From contig NZ_CP136573.1 in NCBI RefSeq assembly GCF_035194505.1, positions 744,001 through 808,000 of the forward strand: 64,000 bases of DNA. Reading direction: 5' to 3'. This stretch comes from Erythrobacter sp. (lineage in GTDB: Bacteria > Pseudomonadota > Alphaproteobacteria > Sphingomonadales > Sphingomonadaceae). This document shows positions 25,488 through 35,862 of this stretch, piece by piece. The position numbers and the translations under genes were made by a program. The first letter of the stretch is position 1. Every line of letters begins with the position of its first letter. The notes under the pieces were generated by a model. It searched no databases, was not told the DNA's origin, and saw nothing but the letters and a program-made list of their open reading frames with translations.

Positions 25488-25639
25488 CGCGTGTCCCTAT
25501 CGTTCCTGTGTTTGGCGTCGGAGAGAGAGGAATCGCCTCCAGACGCCGGAATCTGCCGGAAAACCTTAGCGCGGACAATCATCGGGGCAAGCAGGCGCCC
25601 GCGCGAGCGGCGACACGGCTGGGGATAAGGGGGTTACAA

Positions 25640-26404
25640 TCACCCCAGCATCGCCATCCCGCCGTTCACATGCAGCGTTTCGCCCGTCACATAGGCGGCC
25701 TCGCGGCTCGCGAGGAAAGCGACCGCTGCACCGATTTCAGCGCCCTCGCCCATCCGGCCCATCGGGATCCGGCCATTGATCGCGGCTTGCTGCTTTTCGT
25801 CGAGCGCGGCGGTCATCGCGGTGCGGATGAAGCCGGGCGCGACGCAATTGGCGGTGATCCCGCGGCTGGCGACTTCCTGCGCGAAGCTCTTGGTCATGCC
25901 GGTCAGGCCCGCCTTGGCAGCGCAATAATTCATCTGGCCCGGATTGCCGGTCGCGCCCACCACGGAGGTGATGTTGATGATCCGACCAAAGCGCGCCTTC
26001 ATCATCGGCTTGGCGGCGGCACGCATCAGGCGGAATGCGGCCTCGAGGTTGACGCGGATCACCTGATCCCACTCGTCATCCTTCATCCGCATGCCGAGAT
26101 TGTCGCGGGTGATGCCGGCATTGTTGACGAGAATGTCCATCGTGCCGAGCGTGTCGAGCATGGCCGGAACCAGCTCTTCCACCTGCGTAGCATTGCCCAG
26201 ATCGCAGGTGATCTCGACATGGCCGTCATGATCGTGGTGCGGATAGGCTTCGTTGAGCTCGTCCCGGAAGGCGCGCAGCTTGGCCGCGTTCGAACCCGAC
26301 AGCGCCAGGCGCGCGCCCTGCGAGGCCAGCGCATGCGCGATCGACGACCCGATCCCGCCGCTCGCGCCGGTGACCAGTGCATTCATGCCCTTGAGTGAAA
26401 ACAT
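25640..26404 (-). CDS. fabG: 3-oxoacyl-[ACP] reductase FabG
   Basis: NADPH-dependent reduction of 3-oxoacyl-ACP in type II fatty acid synthesis. A 254-residue classical SDR with the cofactor motif TGASGGIGSSIA, NNAG in DILVNNAGITRDN, and the catalytic set Ser (INITSVVGATGN), Tyr and Lys (YCAAKAG). The C-terminus is GETLHVNGGMAML, as in FabG. Its ATG at 26402-26404 shares one base with the fabD stop (TGATG), so the pair is translationally coupled. No acpP or fabF follows in this window. Confidence 0.95.
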   Translation of the reverse strand: MFSLKGMNALVTGASGGIGSSIAHALASQGARLALSGSNAAKLRAFRDELNEAYPHHDHDGHVEITCDLGNATQVEELVPAMLDTLGTMDILVNNAGITRDNLGMRMKDDEWDQVIRVNLEAAFRLMRAAAKPMMKARFGRIINITSVVGATGNPGQMNYCAAKAGLTGMTKSFAQEVASRGITANCVAPGFIRTAMTAALDEKQQAAINGRIPMGRMGEGAEIGAAVAFLASREAAYVTGETLHVNGGMAMLG

Positions 26405-27342
26405 CAGAGGATCTCCTTCGCGAAGGCTTCGAGGTCGGCCATGGTCACAAGGCTCGTGACGGCCGCTTCCTTGTCGATCCGGCCCACCATCGGGCCCAAG
26501 ACCTTGCCGCCAAGTTCGACGAAGCTTTCTACCCCGTCGGCGCGCATGGCAAGCACGCTTTCGCGCCAGCGCACGCGGCCGGTGACCTGTTCGACCAGCA
26601 GCGCGCGTTCCTCTTCAGGATCATCGACCCGCGCGGCGGTGACATTGGCGTAGAGCGGCAGGGTGAAAGCCGCAGGCGGGGTTTCGCCCAGTGCCTCGGC
26701 CATGCGCGCGGCGGCAGGCGCCATCAGAGAGGAATGGAACGGGGCCGAGACATTGAGAATCATTCCGCGCTTGATCCCAAAATCTTTGACCATCTCGACA
26801 GCCCGCTGGATCGCAGCGGTATGGCCCGAAATCACGACCTGCGAGGGGTCATTGTCATTGGCGACTTCGCACACTTCGCCTTGCGCAGCCGCTTCGGCGA
26901 GCGCCTTGGCCTGATCAATATCCGCGCCCAGCAGCACCGCCATGGTGCCCTCGCCCAGCGGCACGGCGGCCTGCATCGCCTGACCGCGCAGCTTGAGCAA
27001 CCGCGCGGTGTCCGCAAGGCCAAAGGCGCCGATAGCGCAAAGCGCGGCATATTCGCCGAGCGAATGGCCTGCCACGCAGTGGCCCTTCTCCGCCAGCTTC
27101 ACGCCGAAATCCTGCTCCAGCACCCGCAGCGTGGCGATAGCATTGGCCATGATCGCGGGCTGTGCATTCTCGGTCAGGGTGAGCGTGTCGTCCGGCCCTT
27201 CGCGCATCAAGGTCGAGAGCTTCTGCTTCAGCGCCTCGTCCACCTCGCCAAACACGTCGCGCGCTGCCGCGCTTGCCTCGGCAAGCTCGGTTCCCATGCC
27301 GACCTTCTGGCTGCCCTGACCCGGAAAGATAAACGCGCGCAT
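26404..27342 (-). CDS. fabD: Malonyl-CoA:ACP transacylase FabD
   Basis: Loads malonyl groups onto acyl carrier protein. The ATG at 27342 gives MRAFIFPGQGSQKVGMG, the standard start; earlier in-frame codons are upstream extension. The catalytic Ser sits in VAGHSLGEYAAL, the conserved Arg/Gln in LKLRGQAMQAA and the His in SAPFHSSLMAP. Length 312. It overlaps fabG by one base. Only 38 bases separate its start from the stop of the upstream LD-carboxypeptidase gene, which is transcribed in the same direction. Confidence 0.96.
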   Translation of the reverse strand: MRAFIFPGQGSQKVGMGTELAEASAAARDVFGEVDEALKQKLSTLMREGPDDTLTLTENAQPAIMANAIATLRVLEQDFGVKLAEKGHCVAGHSLGEYAALCAIGAFGLADTARLLKLRGQAMQAAVPLGEGTMAVLLGADIDQAKALAEAAAQGEVCEVANDNDPSQVVISGHTAAIQRAVEMVKDFGIKRGMILNVSAPFHSSLMAPAAARMAEALGETPPAAFTLPLYANVTAARVDDPEEERALLVEQVTGRVRWRESVLAMRADGVESFVELGGKVLGPMVGRIDKEAAVTSLVTMADLEAFAKEIL

Positions 27343-27380
27343 CCCTGACCCCGTTTTTGTCGTGATTTTGGCGCGCGCCG

Positions 27381-28211
27381 TTACGTCCGCGCGGGCGGAC
27401 TGGCAAGGCCGAAGGGCACAACCCTGTTGGCAGAATAGTGTCCGATCTGCGCCCGTCCGAGATAGGGAATGCCGGCGCGAGCACACCAGTACTGCGCGAT
27501 TGCTTCCTCGCTTTGCCCGAATTCGACATAGTTTTCCGGCACGTCGGTGATCGCGCCGAGCCTGAGGCCTGCGACCCGTGGCAGGGTGGCCGCAAGGTGG
27601 AAGAACAATCGGTCGATCGCGTATAAGTGTTCGGCCACTTCCTCGACCATCACCACATGGCCGGTGAGATCAGGCATCAGCGGCGTGCCCGAAATCATCG
27701 CCAGCGTGATGAGATTGAAGGCCGCTGCCGGGGTCGCCCCGTCGAGGCTGGGTTCGAGCCCGCTGGTATCACCGCCCAGCCAGCGCAGCACCCGTCGGAT
27801 CGCTTCCTTGCCGCCTTCCGAGCGCGCGCTCACCGGCATATGGCCGTGGACCGATTGTCCGATGCGGTGACGATAGAGTGCGGCCAAAAGATAGCCGCAG
27901 TCCGAAAAGCCGACATAGGTTTTGGACCGCGCCGCCTGGTTCATCTGCGCAACTGCCGCTTCGGCAATCCGGTTCGAGCCGTAGCCGCCCTTGGCAAACC
28001 ATACGACATCGAACGCCGGATCATTGCTGCATTCGAGCAGGGCGGTGAGGCGCCGCAGATCATCGCCGGCAAAATGCCCGGCCTGTTCGAAGCACTGATC
28101 GTGGAACGTAAGCCGGTGCGAGGGGAACTCGGCCGCGACCAGTTCCTGGCAGGCGGCGGCCTGTTCGCGCGTGATCGGCGTTGCCGGTGCACAGATGGCG
28201 ATATTCGTCAT
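27381..28211 (-). CDS. ldcA: LD-carboxypeptidase (peptidase S66 family)
   Basis: Removes the terminal D-alanine from murein tetrapeptides during peptidoglycan recycling. The ATG at 28211 (MTNIAICAPATPI) begins directly at the family's beta strand, giving 276 residues. The family blocks are present: VVWFAKGGYGSNRIAE, nucleophile Ser in VGFSDCGYL, Glu in VMVEEVAEHLYAIDR and the His region GHYSANRVVPFG near the end. There is no signal peptide, as expected for the cytoplasmic enzyme. It is divergent from a Mur-ligase gene with 56 bases between starts, which suggests a shared recycling role. Confidence 0.85.
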   Translation of the reverse strand: MTNIAICAPATPITREQAAACQELVAAEFPSHRLTFHDQCFEQAGHFAGDDLRRLTALLECSNDPAFDVVWFAKGGYGSNRIAEAAVAQMNQAARSKTYVGFSDCGYLLAALYRHRIGQSVHGHMPVSARSEGGKEAIRRVLRWLGGDTSGLEPSLDGATPAAAFNLITLAMISGTPLMPDLTGHVVMVEEVAEHLYAIDRLFFHLAATLPRVAGLRLGAITDVPENYVEFGQSEEAIAQYWCARAGIPYLGRAQIGHYSANRVVPFGLASPPART

Positions 28212-28267
28212 GAAACGCAGCCTATGGCGCTTGTCAGTGGGGGCGCAAGTCAATAACCACCCGGCAT

Positions 28268-29695
28268 ATGGATAACGGGGTCGAGGCCGGGGCGCTTGCA
28301 GGGCGTCCGCTGTTCTTTTGCGGCATTGGCGGGTCGGGCATGCTGCCCCTCGCGCAGATCGCGCATGGCCTTGGCATGTCCGTCGCGGGATCGGACCGCA
28401 GCCGCGATCAGGGCCGCACGCCGGAGAAGTTCGCCTGGCTCGAGGCTCAGGGCTTTGCGCTGTTCCCGCAGGATGGCAGCGGGGTCACCTCGCCCGATCA
28501 GGTGCTGATCGCCTCTGCGGCAATCGAGGACACTGTGCCCGAAGTCGCCCGTGCAAAGGCTCTGGGCTGCGATCGGATGAGCCGGGCCGAGCTCCTGTCA
28601 GCCCTGTTCAACGCTACTGGCTTTGCGATTGCCGTTGGCGGCACATCGGGCAAGTCCACCGTCACGGGCATGATCGCGTGGATCCTCCACGAAGGGGGAT
28701 ATGATCCCACCGTGATGAACGGCGCGGTGATGAAGAACTTCGTCAGCCCCGAAAATCCTTTCGCCAGCGCGCGGATCGGCAGCGGCAACCTGTTCGTCAG
28801 CGAAGTCGACGAAAGCGACGGCTCGATCGCGCTCTATCGTCCGACAGTCGCCGTGCTGCTCAATGTCAGCCTCGATCACAAGAGCATCGAGGAATTGCGT
28901 GTGCTGTTCGGCAATTTCCTCGCCGACTCTGGCGCAGCCGCGATCAATCTCGACAGCTACGAGGCCGCCCATCTCGCGCATCGCGCAAACCAGTGCGTGA
29001 CCTTCGCGGTCAATGATCAGGCAGCCGACATCACCATCGAGCCGGATTCGATCGACCAGAGCGAGCTCGGCATCCGTGCCGCGGTGATCGACAATCGCAG
29101 TCGCGAGGTCTTTCCGCTGATCCTGCCCATGCCGGGGCTGCACAACCTGTCCAATGCGCTGGCAGCGATTGCGGCAGCAAGCGCGGCGGGCATCCAGGTC
29201 GGCCATGCGGTCTATGCCCTGCGCAGCTTTGCGGGCCTCGCACGGCGCTTCGACGTGATCGGCACCTCGCCTTCGGGCGTCACGGTGATCGACGATTTCG
29301 GCCACAACCCGGAGAAATGCGCCGCCACGCTGCGCACCCTCAAGGCCACGCCCGGACGCGTCATCGCCTTCTTCCAGCCCCACGGCTACGGCCCCTTGCG
29401 CCAGATGGGTCATGAACTCGCCCAGACCTTCGCCAAGGAACTGGGGCCGGAGGACATCACCATCTTCAGCGATCCGGTCTATTTCGGCGGCACGGTCGAT
29501 CGCAGCGAAGGCAGCGAACGGATCACCGGCCTGATCAACACCGCCGGTGGGCATGCCGAGCATATCCCCACGCGCGAGGATTGCGCTGCGCGGATCACCG
29601 CGCTTGCCCGTCCGGGTGACCGGATTGTGGTGATGGGCGCGCGCGACGATACGCTGACCGACTTCGCCCGCGTGCTGCTGGCGGGGCTTTCCTGA
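28268..29695 (+). CDS. Mur ligase family protein (MurC/Mpl-like)
   Basis: An ATP-dependent ligase of 475 residues with the three Mur domains. The N-terminal UDP-binding domain reads FFCGIGGSGMLPLAQI. The ATP P-loop is AVGGTSGKSTVTGM, a variant of the usual GTHGKT. The central domain has NVSLDHKS and SEVDESDGSI. The C-terminal domain has the LARRFDVIG and VIDDFGHNPEKCAATL motifs. The true MurC normally sits in the division cluster. Next to an LD-carboxypeptidase this is better read as an Mpl-type recycling ligase that attaches murein tripeptide to UDP-MurNAc, but the substrate is inferred from context. Confidence 0.78.
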   Translation: MDNGVEAGALAGRPLFFCGIGGSGMLPLAQIAHGLGMSVAGSDRSRDQGRTPEKFAWLEAQGFALFPQDGSGVTSPDQVLIASAAIEDTVPEVARAKALGCDRMSRAELLSALFNATGFAIAVGGTSGKSTVTGMIAWILHEGGYDPTVMNGAVMKNFVSPENPFASARIGSGNLFVSEVDESDGSIALYRPTVAVLLNVSLDHKSIEELRVLFGNFLADSGAAAINLDSYEAAHLAHRANQCVTFAVNDQAADITIEPDSIDQSELGIRAAVIDNRSREVFPLILPMPGLHNLSNALAAIAAASAAGIQVGHAVYALRSFAGLARRFDVIGTSPSGVTVIDDFGHNPEKCAATLRTLKATPGRVIAFFQPHGYGPLRQMGHELAQTFAKELGPEDITIFSDPVYFGGTVDRSEGSERITGLINTAGGHAEHIPTREDCAARITALARPGDRIVVMGARDDTLTDFARVLLAGLS

Positions 29696-29746
29696 CCCAC
29701 AAAATCGCTGATGGTTGAAGGGGCTGAGGCGGGCTAGCACCACCTC

Positions 29747-31288
29747 ATGCACCCGCGCGATTTCTCCCTCGATACGCTGCTGGCGAACTGCGCCCAGCGC
29801 CATGCCCACCGCCTTGCCACGATCGACGCCGCCCAGCGCCTCACCTGGGCCGATCTCGATGCGCGGGTCACCAATCTGGCGCGCTGGATGCTTGCGCGCG
29901 GCATTGCCCCGGGTGACCGCATTGCCCTGCTGCTGACCGACGGCGCGCCATTTCTTACCACCCTGCTTGCAGCCTCCCGCATCGGAGCCATCGCGGTGCT
30001 GCTCAACTGGCGGCTCGCCCCGGCCGAGATCGCGTGGATCTGCGGCAATGCCGAACCGGCAATGACCTTTGCCAACCCCCGCTTCGCCGATCTGTTGGTC
30101 GAGGCCGAGGCTGGCGAGGTGCACATGGTGGACGAGAGCCACGCCGCGGACGGCTTCTTCGAGACCGCTGTCGCCACTCCCCACGAGCCGGTGCCGCATG
30201 CCTATGATCTCGACCTATCCCTCGCCCCCGACCGCCCGCTCTACATGATGTATACCAGCGGCACGACCGGCCGACCCAAGGGGTGCCTGCAAGCCGGAAG
30301 CGCGGTCGCCGCCTCGGCATTGGGCTTCGCGCAGCATCGGGGCTTCCGGCAAAACGAGGTGCTGCTCTCGGTCAATCCGTTGTTCCATGTCGTGGGCATG
30401 CAGCAGGTCGCCGCGATGCTGGCCTGCGGGGGCACATCGGTGTTCGCAGGCCGCGATGATGACAGCGCCGCGATCCTCGATCTGCTCCACCGCGAGGGCT
30501 GCACCACCACCAGCGCCTTTCCCACCATCTCTTTCCCGTGGCAGGCGATGGAGCCGATCCGCGATGGCCGGATGCCGCTCGCCAATTACACCGGCGGCGC
30601 GGGCATGGGCCGGCCGCAGATGTATGAGTTCATCGAGAAGGAGTGGGACGCCCGCGTTATCGGCGGCTACGGCCAGACCGAGATCTGCGGCTTTGCAACC
30701 TTCATCGACTACCCCGACATGCTGGAGGCGCCGCGCTCGATCGGCTGGACCCTGCCGCATGTGACGATGACCGTGCTCGACGCGCAAGGCAACCACCTGC
30801 CCCCGGGCGAAGAGGGCGAGCTCGCCTTGCGTGGCCCCTCGGTGATGCTCGGCTACTGGCGCAACGAGGAGGCAAGTCATGCGGCGCTCGGCCACGGTTG
30901 GCTGCGCACTGGCGATCTCGGCACGATGGACTCGCGTGGCCGCGGCTACCTGCTTGGCCGCGCCAAGGAGCTGATCAAGACCGGCGGCGAGAATGTCTAT
31001 CCGGCCGAGGTCGATGCGATCTTCGCTGCCATGCCCGAGGTGGCCGATGCAGGCTGCTGCGGTGTGCCGGACCGGCAATGGGGCGAGGCGGTGAAGGCCT
31101 TCGTGGTGCTGAAGCCCGGCCAACACCTCACCCGCGAAGCAATCACCGAGCGCTTCAAGGGCCAGATCGCCGGCTACAAGCGGCCGCGCTACATCGAATT
31201 CGTCGACCAGCTCCCGCGCGATCCGATCGGCAAGCTCTTGCGGCGCGAGCTTTCGGCAAGGCCAGTCACGCCCGATCAGGCGGCTTGA
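29747..31288 (+). CDS. AMP-binding acyl-CoA synthetase
   Basis: A member of the ANL superfamily that activates a carboxylic acid as acyl-AMP and then the CoA thioester. The 513-residue protein shows the P-loop-like MMYTSGTTGRPKG, the adenylate motif GGYGQTEICGFATF, the hinge region LRTGDLGTMDSRGRGYLLGR, KTGGENVYPAEVD, and the catalytic Lys in DPIGKLLRRE. There is no signal peptide. The acyl substrate cannot be read from sequence; class-I fatty or aromatic acids are possible. It follows the Mur ligase by 51 bases on the same strand. The 155 bases after it hold only a short GGCC-rich hairpin. Confidence 0.88.
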   Translation: MHPRDFSLDTLLANCAQRHAHRLATIDAAQRLTWADLDARVTNLARWMLARGIAPGDRIALLLTDGAPFLTTLLAASRIGAIAVLLNWRLAPAEIAWICGNAEPAMTFANPRFADLLVEAEAGEVHMVDESHAADGFFETAVATPHEPVPHAYDLDLSLAPDRPLYMMYTSGTTGRPKGCLQAGSAVAASALGFAQHRGFRQNEVLLSVNPLFHVVGMQQVAAMLACGGTSVFAGRDDDSAAILDLLHREGCTTTSAFPTISFPWQAMEPIRDGRMPLANYTGGAGMGRPQMYEFIEKEWDARVIGGYGQTEICGFATFIDYPDMLEAPRSIGWTLPHVTMTVLDAQGNHLPPGEEGELALRGPSVMLGYWRNEEASHAALGHGWLRTGDLGTMDSRGRGYLLGRAKELIKTGGENVYPAEVDAIFAAMPEVADAGCCGVPDRQWGEAVKAFVVLKPGQHLTREAITERFKGQIAGYKRPRYIEFVDQLPRDPIGKLLRRELSARPVTPDQAA

Positions 31289-31443
31289 GACCTACCAGAA
31301 GCGGACGGGGTTAGGCATTCGGCGGGCAGGTCTTTGGGCCAACGGCCGTTCGGCCCGGTCTCGCGCCAAAACCTGCCATTAGGCAGGCGACCCGATTGTG
31401 GGCTTTGGCAAGGCTGCCGTGGGGCATTCTCCGAATTGAGTGC

Positions 31444-32301
31444 CTATTCCTTCAACGTCGGCAGAGCCAGGTTCTGCCTGAACCTGCGACTACCGCCGAT
31501 CACCTTGCCTGATCGCAAAGTGATATCGAAGTCCCCGCTTTGCCGTGTTTCAGTCGTCGCAATCGCCGCGCGCCGCACGAGGTGTGAGCGATGGACGCGG
31601 ACAAAGCCGTACGGCGAGAGCTCAGCTTCCACATCTGCCATCGTACGCCTTGCCATCTGGCTCCCGAAGCTTCCGTGCATTTCAACGTAATTTCCGGCCG
31701 AACTCACCCATTCGATCTCGGCGGGACGCAGCATCACGACCCGGCTACCATCGCGCACTTCGATAAGCGCAGCCGCTTCGGATGGCTGCGGCAAGGGTTC
31801 CCTGGATCGCGCCACGAGGCGTCGAGCCAGCAGAAATACCGCAAGGATCGAGACATAGGTGATCACGTCTTTGCGTGCTTCAAACAGCAGGCGATCCGAC
31901 CACAGCTCGGCCGGAGAATATGCAAGTCCCGCAAGGGCAAAGGCGCCGCTGCGCAGCCCTGACATCAGCGCCGAGTGCGCCAAAGAAACCGCGATGCAGC
32001 CCAGGATATGGCCAATGACTGCCTGCCACAGAGGCCGCATTGCGAGCCGGATCGCCAGCACCAGCACCATCGGCAAAAGCGCCAGCCAGGCGGCAAAGCT
32101 CGTACCTTCCAGCACCCAGGCCTGCCACGCGGCAATCGGCTGACCCAGCGCACGGCGATCATCGATCAGGCTTGCCGCGTTAACCGCCATGTAGAGCAAG
32201 CCGAAACCCGCATAGGCGAGCAAGGTTATGGCGCGCGGATCGTGCAGACGGCCGGTTTTGGCCGGTCCTCCGCTCGCCCCTCGTTCGCCGCCGCTTGTCA
32301 C
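31444..32301 (-). CDS. Membrane-anchored LytTR-type transcriptional regulator
   Basis: A 285-residue protein with about four transmembrane segments (residues about 26-165) and a C-terminal LytTR DNA-binding domain (about 180-280). The LytTR blocks are IEWVSSAGNYVEMH, RTMADVEAELSPYGFVRVHR and SHLVRRAA. There is no receiver domain, so it may sense a membrane signal directly. The start is a GTG at 32301 and the stop is TAG. It is divergent from a membrane acyltransferase gene across a 111-base gap that is likely to hold its target promoter. Confidence 0.85.
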   Translation of the reverse strand: MTSGGERGASGGPAKTGRLHDPRAITLLAYAGFGLLYMAVNAASLIDDRRALGQPIAAWQAWVLEGTSFAAWLALLPMVLVLAIRLAMRPLWQAVIGHILGCIAVSLAHSALMSGLRSGAFALAGLAYSPAELWSDRLLFEARKDVITYVSILAVFLLARRLVARSREPLPQPSEAAALIEVRDGSRVVMLRPAEIEWVSSAGNYVEMHGSFGSQMARRTMADVEAELSPYGFVRVHRSHLVRRAAIATTETRQSGDFDITLRSGKVIGGSRRFRQNLALPTLKE

Positions 32302-32412
32302 AACCCGCTCCGCATTTCGTCCCGCCCGTTCCGCCGCCGGTCACTTGCGCCGCGACAGCGCGATCCGACGCAGCAGATATCGGCCCAAGCTTAGATGCGA
32401 TGGAGACGTGAC

Positions 32413-33603
32413 ATGCAAGCCAACACAGTGATGAGTGGCCGACAATTTGGCCTCGACTGGCTCAGGATCGGCGCATTTGCGCTACTGATCCTCTATCACA
32501 TCGGAATGTTCTTCGTGCCGTGGGGCTGGCATGTGAAGGCCTCCACACCGGTCGAATGGGCGGTTTGGCCGATGATGGCGGTCAATCCCTGGCGGTTGAT
32601 GTTGCTGTTCGTGATTTCCGGCGTGGTTTCGCGCACCCTGCTGGCGAAGTTCTCAACGTCAGGCGGCTTTGCATGGAGCCGTTCGATGCGGCTTGCGGTG
32701 CCATTGCTGGCGGGAATGGTGCTGTTCGTGGCCCCGCAGCCATGGTTCGAACTGCGCGACCGCGGTGTCTATGATGCGGGGTTCGTGCATTTCTGGATCA
32801 ATGACTATTTCGAATTTGGTGGCAGTCGCGGTTCCCCTCTCCCAACCTGGAACCACCTGTGGTTCGTTGCCTATCTGTGGGTCTATTCGCTGGGGCTGGC
32901 AGCACTGGCGGCGCTGCCCGCCACGTTGAGGACCCGCTTGCAGCATGGCTTTGATGCCATGATTTCCGGCTGGCGACTGGTGGTTCTGCCGATCGGGTGG
33001 CTGGCAATGGCACGGCTGGTGCTGCACCCGGCCTTCGGCGAAACCCACGCACTGATCGATGATCCCTATGCCCATGCGGTCTACGGCTTTGCCTTCTTCT
33101 TTGGCGTGGCTCTGGCACGTTCTTCAACCGCTTGGGGCGCGATCCTTGCGCACTGGCGCGCTTTGCTAGGACTTGCTGGGCTTGCCTGCACTGCAATGTT
33201 TGCGGGGCACTGCTGGGGCGTAGAGGCGCAGGCATGGGAAACCATTCGCCTGCTGTCGCGCGCCGTTCTGGCATGGAGCGCGATCCTTGGTCTGCTCGGC
33301 TTGGCCCAGACCCGGTTGCACTACGATGGTCCTGTGCGGCGCTATCTGACGGAGGCGATCTTCCCTTATTACATCGCCCATCAGACCATCATCATCGCGG
33401 CCGGTTTCTGGATCAACCAAGCCGGAGCGCAGCCGGAGCTCGCATTCGGGGTGATCCTTCTGACGACCCTGTTTGGCTGCGCGTTGACCTACGAAATCGC
33501 GCGGCGGGTGAACTGGTTGCGACCGCTGCTCGGCCTCAAGCCGATGGGTGGCGCGCAGGAGCACGCGGGCTGGATCATGCGAGTCCGCCGCAGTCAGACG
33601 TGA
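32413..33603 (+). CDS. Acyltransferase family 3 membrane protein
   Basis: An integral membrane protein of about 396 residues with around ten hydrophobic helices, of the acyltransferase-3/OpgC type that O-acylates surface or periplasmic glycans. It begins with the typical FGLDWLRIGAFALLILYHIG, in which the first-helix His (LYHIG) is the conserved catalytic candidate. The loop HFWINDYFEFG and WNHLWFVAYLWVYS are further family marks. I chose the ATG at 32413 because GGAG lies 9 bases upstream; an in-frame ATG at 32395 is less likely. The divergent LytTR regulator is the likely controller. The acceptor is unknown. Confidence 0.82.
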   Translation: MQANTVMSGRQFGLDWLRIGAFALLILYHIGMFFVPWGWHVKASTPVEWAVWPMMAVNPWRLMLLFVISGVVSRTLLAKFSTSGGFAWSRSMRLAVPLLAGMVLFVAPQPWFELRDRGVYDAGFVHFWINDYFEFGGSRGSPLPTWNHLWFVAYLWVYSLGLAALAALPATLRTRLQHGFDAMISGWRLVVLPIGWLAMARLVLHPAFGETHALIDDPYAHAVYGFAFFFGVALARSSTAWGAILAHWRALLGLAGLACTAMFAGHCWGVEAQAWETIRLLSRAVLAWSAILGLLGLAQTRLHYDGPVRRYLTEAIFPYYIAHQTIIIAAGFWINQAGAQPELAFGVILLTTLFGCALTYEIARRVNWLRPLLGLKPMGGAQEHAGWIMRVRRSQT

Positions 33604-33677
33604 AGAAGCCGCAGCGCAACAGGGACGTGGGATGGTTGACGCGATGCTCGGCAAGCCACCTCAACCCTTTCTTCCCC

Positions 33678-34328
33678 TCAGCCCCGTTGGCTCTCCAGCG
33701 CCGCCCTGCCCGCTTCCTCGCGCGCCAAGGCCCGCTGGTAGGCGGGTCGTTCGGTCAGGCGGGTGCGATATTCCTTGAGGCTCTGCGGCACGCCTTCATC
33801 CAGCCCGACACTCTCGGCGAGGATCAGTGCATAGCCGACGCAGATATCGGCGACGGTGAAGCGGTCGGCGCACAGGAATTCGCGGCCCTCAAGGCGCTGC
33901 TCGACCTTGATCAGCCGCTTGTGGAACCACTTGGCATAGGCGTGGCCTGCCTCCTGCAATCCCTTGTCCTTCTCGAACAGGCAGAAGCGCATATAGACCG
34001 TCTGCGGGAAGGTGATCGTCGCGTCGGCGTGGTAGGTGTAGTCGCAGTATTCGCCGTAATCGCGCTCCCCCGGGGCGATGGCGAGCGGGGTATAGCCCGA
34101 GCGGGTGGCGAGGTAGTGCGCGATGGCGCAGCTTTCGGTCATCCGTGTTTCGCCATCGACCAGCATCGGCACAGTGCCCAATGGATTGATCGCCATGTAA
34201 TCGGGCGCAAGGTAGCGCGGCGGGAAAGGCAGGATCCTGAGGTCGATATCGACGCCGGCTTCCTCCGCCGCCCAGGTCGCGCGCAACCCACGAGAACGTG
34301 CGCAGGTGTAGAGAACAGGTGTGGTCAT
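33678..34328 (-). CDS. Glutathione S-transferase family protein
   Basis: A 216-residue cytosolic GST. The ATG at 34328 gives MTTPVLYTCARSRGLRATWA, a thioredoxin-fold start. The cis-Pro region NPLGTVPMLVDGE and TESCAIAHYLA are the glutathione-binding blocks, and FTVADICVGYALILAE is the all-helical domain signature. The substrate is not predictable. It starts 10 bases after the stop of the DUF808 gene, so the two are probably one operon, and it is convergent with the acyltransferase. Confidence 0.88.
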   Translation of the reverse strand: MTTPVLYTCARSRGLRATWAAEEAGVDIDLRILPFPPRYLAPDYMAINPLGTVPMLVDGETRMTESCAIAHYLATRSGYTPLAIAPGERDYGEYCDYTYHADATITFPQTVYMRFCLFEKDKGLQEAGHAYAKWFHKRLIKVEQRLEGREFLCADRFTVADICVGYALILAESVGLDEGVPQSLKEYRTRLTERPAYQRALAREEAGRAALESQRG

Positions 34329-34338
34329 GGTTGGCGGC

Positions 34339-35286
<948 letters not shown>

Positions 35287-35441
35287 GGACAATTCCCCCT
35301 TTGCGATTCGTGCAAGTATAGCGCTCGCCTGCCCGTCCGGTTCCCGCCGGACAAGACTTGCAATTGGCACGCGATGCTGTAGGGGCCGCCGCTTCGCACA
35401 GGGATCCGCCCTTGCGATCATCGAAGAAAGCCGGAGGGGCC

Positions 35442-35459
35442 CCGTCCAGTAGCGGACGG
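35442..35459 (+). promoter_or_regulatory. Hairpin in the rpsF leader, candidate S6:S18 autoregulatory site
   Basis: CCGTCC (35442-35447) and GGACGG (35454-35459) form a perfect 6-bp stem 37 bases before rpsF. Many bacteria carry a leader structure here that is bound by the S6-S18 complex. I see only a stem and cannot confirm the conserved motif. The rest of the 210-base gap 35287-35496 has no gene. Confidence 0.3.
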
Positions 35460-35496
35460 ATCAGCCAGCGATCGGCAGGTAGTGAAAGGACGCGAG

Positions 35497-35862
35497 ATGG
35501 CTCTGTACGAGCACGTCTTCCTCGCGCGTCAGGATCTGAGCCAGGCTCAGGTTGACGCGCTGGCGGCGCAAGCCACCGAAATTGTCGAAGCCGGCAACGG
35601 CAAGGTCACCAAGACCGAAACCTGGGGCCTGAAGTCGCTCGCCTACAAGATCGAGCGTAACCGCAAGGCGCACTTCGTGCTGCTCAACATCGAAGCCCCC
35701 GGCTCGGTGGTCGCGGAACTCGAGCGTCAGACCCGTATCAACGAAGACGTCATCCGTTACATGACCATCCGCGTGGAAGCCCACGAGGAAGGCCCCAGCG
35801 TGATGATGCGAAAGAACGAACGCGAGCGTAAGCGTCGCGAAACCCGTGAGGAGCGCGACTGA
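35497..35862 (+). CDS. rpsF: 30S ribosomal protein S6
   Basis: A small-subunit protein that binds 16S rRNA together with S18. The ATG at 35497 has AAAGGA 8 bases upstream and gives MALYEHVFLARQDLS. Family blocks include KTETWGLKSLAYKIERNRKA and INEDVIRYMTIRVE. The 121 residues end in a charged tail (KNERERKRRETREERD); S6 tails are the substrate of RimK-type glutamate ligases, and a RimK homologue lies 4 kb downstream. It overlaps rpsR by one base. Confidence 0.97.
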   Translation: MALYEHVFLARQDLSQAQVDALAAQATEIVEAGNGKVTKTETWGLKSLAYKIERNRKAHFVLLNIEAPGSVVAELERQTRINEDVIRYMTIRVEAHEEGPSVMMRKNERERKRRETREERD

